Source of the DNA: Pseudomonas fluorescens
GTDB lineage: Bacteria; Pseudomonadota; Gammaproteobacteria; Pseudomonadales; Pseudomonadaceae
Length of the DNA stretch: 64,000 nucleotides
Assembly: GCF_003732425.1 (NCBI RefSeq)
Contig: NZ_MOBX01000015.1
Coordinates: 576,303-640,302 of the forward strand
Direction: 5' to 3'
The notes beneath the pieces are model-generated. The model had not been told where the DNA came from. It did not search any database and saw only the letters and a list, made by a program, of their open reading frames with translations. The position numbers and the translations under genes were made by a program. This document shows positions 58,722 through 64,000 of the stretch, in pieces (the first letter of the stretch is position 1; each line of letters opens with the position of its first letter).

Positions 58722-59324
58722 ATGTGGCAAAGCTATGTGAACGGCTTGCTGGTGGCGTTCGGGCTGATCATGGCGATCGGTACGCAGAACGCATTTGTAT
58801 TGGCGCAGAGCTTACGGCGTGAGCACCATTTGCCGGTGGCGGCGCTGTGCGTGGTCTGCGATGCGCTGCTGGTTGCCGCCGGGGTATTCGGCCTGGCGAC
58901 GATTCTGGCGCAGAACCCGACGCTGCTGGCGATTGCCCGCTGGGGCGGCGCGACGTTCCTGATCTGGTACGGCAGCCAGGCGCTCCGCCGGGCCTGTTCG
59001 AAGCAGAGCATGGGGCAAGGCGAGAACCAGACCGTGCGCTCCCTGCGCGCGGTGATGCTCAGCGCTTTGGCGGTGACGCTGCTCAATCCGCACGTTTATC
59101 TGGATACGGTGTTGCTGATTGGTTCTCTCGGCGCGCAACAATCGGTGCCCGGCGCTTATGTAGTGGGCGCAGCGAGTGCTTCGTTGCTGTGGTTTTTCAC
59201 CCTGGCACTGGGTGCCGCATGGCTGGCGCCGTGGCTGGCACGGCCGAGTACCTGGCGGATTCTCGATCTGGTGGTGGCGTTGATGATGTTCACGGTCGCC
59301 GGTCAGCTGATATTGGCGCAGTGA
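58722..59324 (+). CDS. argO: LysE/ArgO-family amino acid exporter
   Basis: A 200-residue inner-membrane protein with about five or six helices (LLVAFGLIMAIGTQNAFVLAQSL, VVCDALLVAAGVFGLATIL, TLLNPHVYLDTVLLIGSLGA, WFFTLALGAAWLAPWLA). The GTQNAFV and NPHVYLD stretches are typical of LysE/ArgO, which export basic amino acids (arginine or lysine). Regulation by divergent ArgP is likely. GGAG overlaps the ACT gene stop and serves as its ribosome site. Confidence 0.88.
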   Translation: MWQSYVNGLLVAFGLIMAIGTQNAFVLAQSLRREHHLPVAALCVVCDALLVAAGVFGLATILAQNPTLLAIARWGGATFLIWYGSQALRRACSKQSMGQGENQTVRSLRAVMLSALAVTLLNPHVYLDTVLLIGSLGAQQSVPGAYVVGAASASLLWFFTLALGAAWLAPWLARPSTWRILDLVVALMMFTVAGQLILAQ

Positions 59325-59370
59325 TTTATTCCAAACAGCTCTGGAACCTCTATCCCACACAGTTGTTGCG

Positions 59371-59399
59371 TGGTTAAGCCGCAACCCCGGTGCTATGAT
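59371..59399 (+). promoter_or_regulatory. Candidate sodB promoter
   Basis: Extended -10 TGCTATGAT (59391-59399) 102 bases before the start; -35 position TGGTTA (59371-59376) is poor at 17-base spacing. Confidence 0.4.
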
Positions 59400-59500
59400 C
59401 CGAACCCTGCGCCGCAAAGAGTAAAAACTCGCCGGTGCATTTCTGGCCGCCCGTGATCGGCCTTGCGCTCACCGCAACAGACCTGATTAGGAGAATCATC

Positions 59501-60097
59501 ATGGCTTTCGAATTGCCGCCGCTGCCTTACGCACACGATGCCCTGCAGCCGCACATTTCCAAGGAAACCCTGGAATACCACCACGACAAGCACCACAACA
59601 CCTATGTCGTGAACCTGAACAACCTGGTGCCAGGCACCGAGTTCGAAGGCAAGACCCTGGAAGAAATCGTCAAGACTTCCTCGGGCGGTATCTTCAACAA
59701 CGCCGCTCAGGTCTGGAACCACACTTTCTACTGGAACTGCCTGGCGCCAAACGCCGGCGGTCAACCAACCGGCGCACTGGCTGAAGCCATCAACGCAGCC
59801 TTCGGTTCGTTCGACAAGTTCAAGGAAGAGTTCAGCAAAACCTCGATCGGCACCTTCGGTTCCGGCTGGGGCTGGCTGGTGAAAAAAGCTGACGGTTCCC
59901 TGGCCCTGGCCAGCACCATCGGCGCCGGCAATCCGCTGACCAGCGGCGACACCCCGCTGCTGACCTGCGACGTTTGGGAACACGCTTACTACATCGACTA
60001 CCGCAACGTTCGTCCTAAATATGTCGAAGCGTTCTGGAACCTGGTCAACTGGAAGTTCGTTGCTGAGCAGTTCGAAGGCAAAACCTTCACCGCTTAA
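59501..60097 (+). CDS. sodB: Superoxide dismutase (Fe)
   Basis: A 198-residue Fe-type SOD (superoxide to H2O2 and O2) in the cytoplasm. Metal ligands visible: His in ELPPLPYAHDALQPHIS (residue 27 region), His in NHTFYW, and Asp/His in DVWEHAYYIDY. The sequence GGIFNNAAQVWNHTFYWNCL and GFG(S)GWGWLV are characteristic; FWNLVNWKFVAEQ is the end. AGGAG ribosome site and a strong terminator. Sits beside bifA as in P. aeruginosa. Confidence 0.97.
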   Translation: MAFELPPLPYAHDALQPHISKETLEYHHDKHHNTYVVNLNNLVPGTEFEGKTLEEIVKTSSGGIFNNAAQVWNHTFYWNCLAPNAGGQPTGALAEAINAAFGSFDKFKEEFSKTSIGTFGSGWGWLVKKADGSLALASTIGAGNPLTSGDTPLLTCDVWEHAYYIDYRNVRPKYVEAFWNLVNWKFVAEQFEGKTFTA

Positions 60098-60109
60098 GCT
60101 GCGCCAGTC

Positions 60110-60138
60110 AAAAAACCCGGCTTTGGCCGGGTTTTTTT
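60110..60138 (+). terminator. sodB terminator
   Basis: AAAACCCGGC-TTTG-GCCGGGTTTTTTT, strong stem with T run, 13 bases after the stop. Confidence 0.93.
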
Positions 60139-60426
60139 ATGCCTGCATTTAATAGCGTTTTTCTCACGATGAAAGCTGTCTGCCGCTACTTGCTGCCATG
60201 CCACAGCGGGCTACCATCAAAAAGAGGAAAAAATGCTGTGAACCGCTCAAGTTGAGGGCCGAAACTACCGACATAGTACAAATAGGGCAAATACTCCAGA
60301 CAGCAGCCTTTCGGGCGAGACCACGGGCAAATTATCTCCGGCCCGATTGTCCCTTTGACTGCCAACTCGGGATTGCCAATACTCATGGCAACTTGACGCT
60401 ACCCGCACGGAACAAGGAATAACCCT
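60139..60426. other. Gene-free stretch upstream of bifA
   Basis: About 290 bases between the sodB terminator and bifA. Must contain the bifA promoter; I see no strong repeat, operator or RNA structure in it. Confidence 0.5.
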
Positions 60427-62478
60427 TTGAAGCTGGAACTCAAGAACAGCTTGTCGGTGAAGTTGCTCCGGGTCGTGCTCCTGTCGGCATTGATCGTCGG
60501 CGTAGTCTTGAGCTGCGCACAGATCGTTTTCGATGCCTACAAAACCCGCCAGGCCGTAGCCGGCGACGCCGAACGCATCCTCGACATGTTCCGCGATCCC
60601 TCGACCCAGGCGGTTTACAGCCTTGATCGGGAAATGGGCATGCAAGTGATCGAAGGCCTGTTCCAGGACGATGCCGTACGTCAGGCCTCCATCGGCCACC
60701 CCAACGAAGCCATGCTCGCGCAGAAATCCCGCGAATTGAAGCAGTCCAACAGCCGCTGGCTGACCGACCTGATCCTCGGCCAGGAGCGCACGTTCACCAC
60801 GCAATTGGTGGGACGTGGTCCGTACAGCGAGTACTACGGCGACCTGAGCATCACCCTCGACACCGCCACCTATGGCGAGGGGTTTATTGTCAGTTCGGTG
60901 ATCATTTTCATTTCCGGGGTTCTGCGCGCCTTGGCGATGGGCCTGGTGTTGTATCTGGTCTATCACTGGCTGCTGACCAAACCGCTGTCGCGGATTATCG
61001 AACACCTCACCGAGATCAATCCGGATCGCCCCAGCGAGCACAAGATTCCGCAGATCAAGGGTCACGAGAAAAACGAACTCGGCATCTGGATCAACACCGC
61101 CAACCAGTTGCTTGAGTCGATCGAACGCAACACCCATCTGCGCCACGAAGCGGAAAACAGTCTGCTGCGCATGGCCCAGTACGATTTCCTCACCGGCCTG
61201 CCGAATCGCCAGCAACTGCAGCAGCAACTGGACAAGATTCTGGTCGACGCCGGCAAGCTGCAACGCCGGGTCGCGGTGTTGTGCGTGGGGCTGGATGATT
61301 TCAAAGGCATCAACGAGCAGTTCAGTTATCAGACCGGCGATCAATTGTTGCTGGCTCTCGCCGATCGCCTGCGCGCCCACAGCGGCCGACTCGGCGCCCT
61401 CGCCCGCCTGGGCGGTGACCAGTTCGCGCTGGTGCAAGCGGATATAGAGCAACCTTACGAAGCAGCGGAACTGGCGCAAAGCATCCTTGATGATCTGGAA
61501 GCGGCGTTCGCCCTCGACCATCAGGAAATCCGCCTGCGCGCGACCATCGGCATCACCCTGTTCCCGGAGGACGGCGACAGCACCGAGAAGCTGTTGCAGA
61601 AAGCCGAGCAGACCATGACCCTGGCCAAGACCCGCTCGCGCAACCGCTATCAGTTTTATATCGCCAGCGTCGACAGCGAGATGCGTCGCCGCCGCGAACT
61701 GGAAAAAGACCTGCGCGATGCGCTGATTCGCGATCAGTTCTACCTCGTCTACCAGCCGCAGATCAGCTACCGCGACCATCGCGTGGTCGGTGTCGAAGCG
61801 TTGATTCGCTGGCAGCACCCGGAACACGGTCTGGTGCCGCCAGACTTGTTCATCCCGCTGGCCGAACAGAACGGCACGATCATCGCCATCGGCGAATGGG
61901 TGCTCGATCAGGCCTGCAAACAACTACGCGAATGGCACGATCAGGGCTTCGCCGATCTGCGCATGGCGGTGAACCTGTCCACCGTGCAGTTGCACCACGC
62001 CGAGTTGCCGCGCGTGGTCAACAACCTGCTGCAGATGTACCGCCTGCCACCGCGCAGCCTGGAACTGGAGGTCACCGAAACCGGCCTGATGGAAGACATC
62101 AGCACCGCCGCCCAGCACTTGCTCAGCCTGCGTCGCTCCGGCGCATTGATCGCCATCGATGATTTCGGCACCGGCTATTCATCTCTGAGCTACCTGAAAA
62201 GCCTGCCGCTGGACAAAATCAAGATCGACAAGAGCTTCGTTCAGGACCTGCTCGATGACGACGACGATGCGACCATCGTTCGCGCGATCATTCAACTGGG
62301 CAAAAGCCTCGGCATGCAGGTGATCGCCGAGGGCGTGGAAACCGCCGAGCAGGAAAGCTACATCATCTCCGAAGGCTGCCACGAAGGTCAGGGTTACCAC
62401 TACAGCAAACCGCTGCCGGCCCGGGAATTGGGTGCCTATCTCAAACAGGCGCAACGCAGTAACGCGGTCATTCTCTAG
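60427..62478 (+). CDS. bifA: c-di-GMP phosphodiesterase BifA
   Basis: A 683-residue membrane protein: N-terminal helix (LLRVVLLSALIVGVVLSCAQIVF), a periplasmic region, a second helix near residue 160 (VIIFISGVLRALAMGLVLYLVYHWLL), a degenerate GGDEF domain (LGGDQF in place of GGDEF/GGEEF, so not a cyclase) and an EAL domain with VGVEALIRW, NLSTVQL, LEVTETGLMED, IDDFGTGYSSLSYL and IAEGVE. EAL plus the GGDQF variant is the known BifA pattern (PA4367). It degrades c-di-GMP, opposing SadC. The start is TTG (AGGA 8 bases before); no better start fits. Confidence 0.9.
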   Translation: MKLELKNSLSVKLLRVVLLSALIVGVVLSCAQIVFDAYKTRQAVAGDAERILDMFRDPSTQAVYSLDREMGMQVIEGLFQDDAVRQASIGHPNEAMLAQKSRELKQSNSRWLTDLILGQERTFTTQLVGRGPYSEYYGDLSITLDTATYGEGFIVSSVIIFISGVLRALAMGLVLYLVYHWLLTKPLSRIIEHLTEINPDRPSEHKIPQIKGHEKNELGIWINTANQLLESIERNTHLRHEAENSLLRMAQYDFLTGLPNRQQLQQQLDKILVDAGKLQRRVAVLCVGLDDFKGINEQFSYQTGDQLLLALADRLRAHSGRLGALARLGGDQFALVQADIEQPYEAAELAQSILDDLEAAFALDHQEIRLRATIGITLFPEDGDSTEKLLQKAEQTMTLAKTRSRNRYQFYIASVDSEMRRRRELEKDLRDALIRDQFYLVYQPQISYRDHRVVGVEALIRWQHPEHGLVPPDLFIPLAEQNGTIIAIGEWVLDQACKQLREWHDQGFADLRMAVNLSTVQLHHAELPRVVNNLLQMYRLPPRSLELEVTETGLMEDISTAAQHLLSLRRSGALIAIDDFGTGYSSLSYLKSLPLDKIKIDKSFVQDLLDDDDDATIVRAIIQLGKSLGMQVIAEGVETAEQESYIISEGCHEGQGYHYSKPLPARELGAYLKQAQRSNAVIL

Positions 62479-62481
62479 ACG

Positions 62482-62561
62482 ATCAAAAGATCGCAGCCTC
62501 GTTTCACTCGACAGCTCCTACATTTGAAATGCATTCCCCCGCGGGCTGCGATTTTTTGATC
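62482..62561. repeat. Degraded inverted repeat after bifA
   Basis: GATCAAAAGATCGCAGCC and GGCTGCGATTTTTTGATC arms around a diverged middle; a worn copy of the family at 37018 and 54104, and probably the bifA transcript end. Confidence 0.7.
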
Positions 62562-62614
62562 GGTGCCATCACGCCGACGCAAATAAGAAATATTTCCAGC
62601 CACAACCCTTTACA

Positions 62615-62639
62615 CATAATGCGAAAGATTTGCATTATG
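62615..62639 (+). promoter_or_regulatory. Fur box upstream of icmP
   Basis: CATAATGC (62615-62622) and GCATTATG (62632-62639) are inverted; the core TGCGAAAGATTTGCA fits the 7-1-7 Fur pattern. It is 59 bases before the icmP ATG and probably covers the promoter, giving iron repression. Confidence 0.7.
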
Positions 62640-62697
62640 TCGCAGTTTTGCGCACCCCCGCGCCAGTCCAATCAACTACCGAAGCAGGATGTTCGCC

Positions 62698-64000
62698 ATG
62701 ATTCGTATGCCTCTGGCTACCGCCAGTCTGCTGGCCATCGCTATTTCCCTCGCCGGTTGCGGCGAAGGCAAAGACAAGGCCGCCGCTCCGGCCGCACCGA
62801 CGCCAGCCGCCAGCACCACCGCACCTGCGGCGGCGCCTGCCGCTGCCGGTAAAGTCGACGAAGCCGCCGCCAAGGCTGTGGTCGCGCATTACGCCGACAT
62901 GGTCTTCGCCGTCTATAGCGATGCCGAATCCACCGCGAAAACCCTGCAGACCGCCGTCGACGCGTTCCTCGCCAAGCCGAACGCCGACACCCTGAAAGCC
63001 GCCAAGGCTGCCTGGGTCGCCGCGCGCGTTCCGTACCTGCAGAGCGAAGTGTTCCGCTTCGGCAACACCATCATCGACGATTGGGAAGGTCAGGTTAACG
63101 CCTGGCCGCTGGACGAGGGTCTGATCGACTACGTCGACAAATCCTACGAGCACGCACTGGGTAACCCGGGCGCCACCGCCAACATCATCGCCAACACCGA
63201 AGTTCAGGTCGGCGAAGACAAGGTCGACGTCAAAGACATCACCCCGGAAAAACTCGCCAGCCTCAACGAGCTGGGCGGCTCCGAAGCCAACGTCGCCACC
63301 GGCTACCACGCGATCGAATTCCTGCTCTGGGGCCAGGATCTGAACGGCACCGGCCCTGGCGCTGGCAACCGTCCGGCTTCGGACTACCTGGAAGGCGCCG
63401 GCGCCACTGGCGGCCACAACGATCGTCGGCGTGCCTACCTGAAGTCGGTGACCCAACTGCTGGTCAGCGACCTGGAAGAAATGGTCGGCAACTGGAAGCC
63501 GAACGTGGCCGACAACTACCGCGCCACCCTGGAAGCCGAGCCAGGCGAAACCGGTCTGCGCAAAATGCTCTTCGGCATGGGCAGCCTGTCCTTGGGTGAA
63601 CTGGCGGGCGAGCGCATGAAGGTGTCCCTGGAAGCCAACTCCCCGGAAGACGAGCAGGACTGCTTCAGCGACAACACCCACAACTCGCACTTCTACGATG
63701 CCAAAGGCATTCGTAACGTCTACTTGGGCGAGTACACCCGTGTTGATGGCACCAAGATGACCGGCGCCAGCCTGTCGTCGCTGGTGGCCAAGGCCGACCC
63801 GGCTGCCGACACCGCACTGAAAGCCGATCTGGCTGCGACCGAAGCGAAGATCCAGGTCATGGTCGATCACGCCAACAAGGGTGAGCACTACGACCAACTG
63901 ATCGCTGCCGGCAACACCGCTGGCAACCAGATCGTTCGCGACGCCATCGCCTCGCTGGTCAAGCAGACCGGTTCGATCGAAGCCGCTGCCGGCAAACTGG
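62698..64000 (+). CDS. icmP: Imelysin-family lipoprotein (IcmP/IrpA-like), cut by window end
   Basis: 434 codons present; the C-terminus is outside the window. A lipoprotein signal (LLAIAISLAGC, lipidated Cys at residue 20), then an Ala/Pro-rich spacer (CGEGKDKAAAPAAPTPA), and the imelysin domain with two helical halves. The GxHxxE-like motif GYHAIEFLLWGQD (residues about 201-213) is the family hallmark. Members work at the outer membrane in iron uptake or were described as insulin-cleaving peptidase; peptidase activity is disputed for the wider family. A Fur box lies upstream. bifA-icmP order fits P. aeruginosa PA4367-PA4370. Confidence 0.9.
   Translation, partial: MIRMPLATASLLAIAISLAGCGEGKDKAAAPAAPTPAASTTAPAAAPAAAGKVDEAAAKAVVAHYADMVFAVYSDAESTAKTLQTAVDAFLAKPNADTLKAAKAAWVAARVPYLQSEVFRFGNTIIDDWEGQVNAWPLDEGLIDYVDKSYEHALGNPGATANIIANTEVQVGEDKVDVKDITPEKLASLNELGGSEANVATGYHAIEFLLWGQDLNGTGPGAGNRPASDYLEGAGATGGHNDRRRAYLKSVTQLLVSDLEEMVGNWKPNVADNYRATLEAEPGETGLRKMLFGMGSLSLGELAGERMKVSLEANSPEDEQDCFSDNTHNSHFYDAKGIRNVYLGEYTRVDGTKMTGASLSSLVAKADPAADTALKADLAATEAKIQVMVDHANKGEHYDQLIAAGNTAGNQIVRDAIASLVKQTGSIEAAAGKL

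Noticed and set aside
61260..61500. BifA as a diguanylate cyclase
   Set aside because: GGDQF lacks the catalytic glutamate; the EAL motifs are intact.
1..64000. tRNA, rRNA, IS elements, prophage or integrase
   Set aside because: Looked for tRNA-like cloverleaves, transposases and integrases and saw none.

Overview
The window looks like chromosome from a fluorescent Pseudomonas (P. fluorescens group). Coding DNA is GC-rich. Intergenic gaps are full of the REP-type hairpins typical of these genomes. Two gene orders match blocks I recall from P. aeruginosa: pyk / enoyl-CoA hydratase / ferredoxin reductase / sadC / fumarase, and argP / ACT protein / LysE exporter / sodB / bifA / icmP. I saw no rRNA, tRNA, CRISPR array, IS transposase or replication origin.

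Layout. 1-11 kb (minus strand): an insecticidal Tc-toxin A locus, with an Ig-domain protein, TcaA, TcaB and the start of a further gene cut by the window edge. 11-19.6 kb: a small DUF6124 gene, a PilZ protein and a lipoprotein, then the conserved central-metabolism block (pyk to fumarase) with the diguanylate cyclase SadC. 19.7-29.8 kb (plus strand): the matching Tc B and C components, one TcB and two TcC genes with nearly identical Rhs cores and different C-terminal toxin regions. 30-34.7 kb: a MifS/MifR-type two-component system and the alpha-ketoglutarate permease it probably controls from a clear sigma-54 promoter. 35-38.2 kb: small genes, including a secreted seven-repeat protein, and an AraC regulator. 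38.3-46.8 kb: an ABC importer, aldehyde dehydrogenase and thiamine-diphosphate decarboxylase in one orientation with a divergent LysR gene, probably for a guanidino or polyamine compound. 47-50 kb: small oxidoreductase, lactamase-fold and LysR genes. 50.2-54.1 kb: pobR/pobA (4-hydroxybenzoate) and an MFS exporter. 54.2-64 kb: a cache protein, a coiled-coil membrane protein, an epimerase, then argP, ACT, argO, sodB, bifA and icmP (cut by the window end).

How parts fit. TcaA+TcaB would form the injection pore and TcB+TcC the cocoon carrying the toxin, so the two separated loci should make one machine. A 16-bp palindrome of the form CTGTCA-N4-TGACAG lies upstream of all three Tc transcription starts (8044, 11018 as a one-mismatch form, 19687). 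I saw no equally good copy elsewhere by eye, and it is the best lead for an undescribed Tc operator. The Ig gene carries three 8-9 base G/C runs that could switch it on and off. Four catabolic genes (kgtP, the ABC binding protein, the decarboxylase and pobA) have an AAnAAnAA motif at the start region, suggesting shared Crc/Hfq control. SadC (makes c-di-GMP) and BifA (degrades it) are both present.
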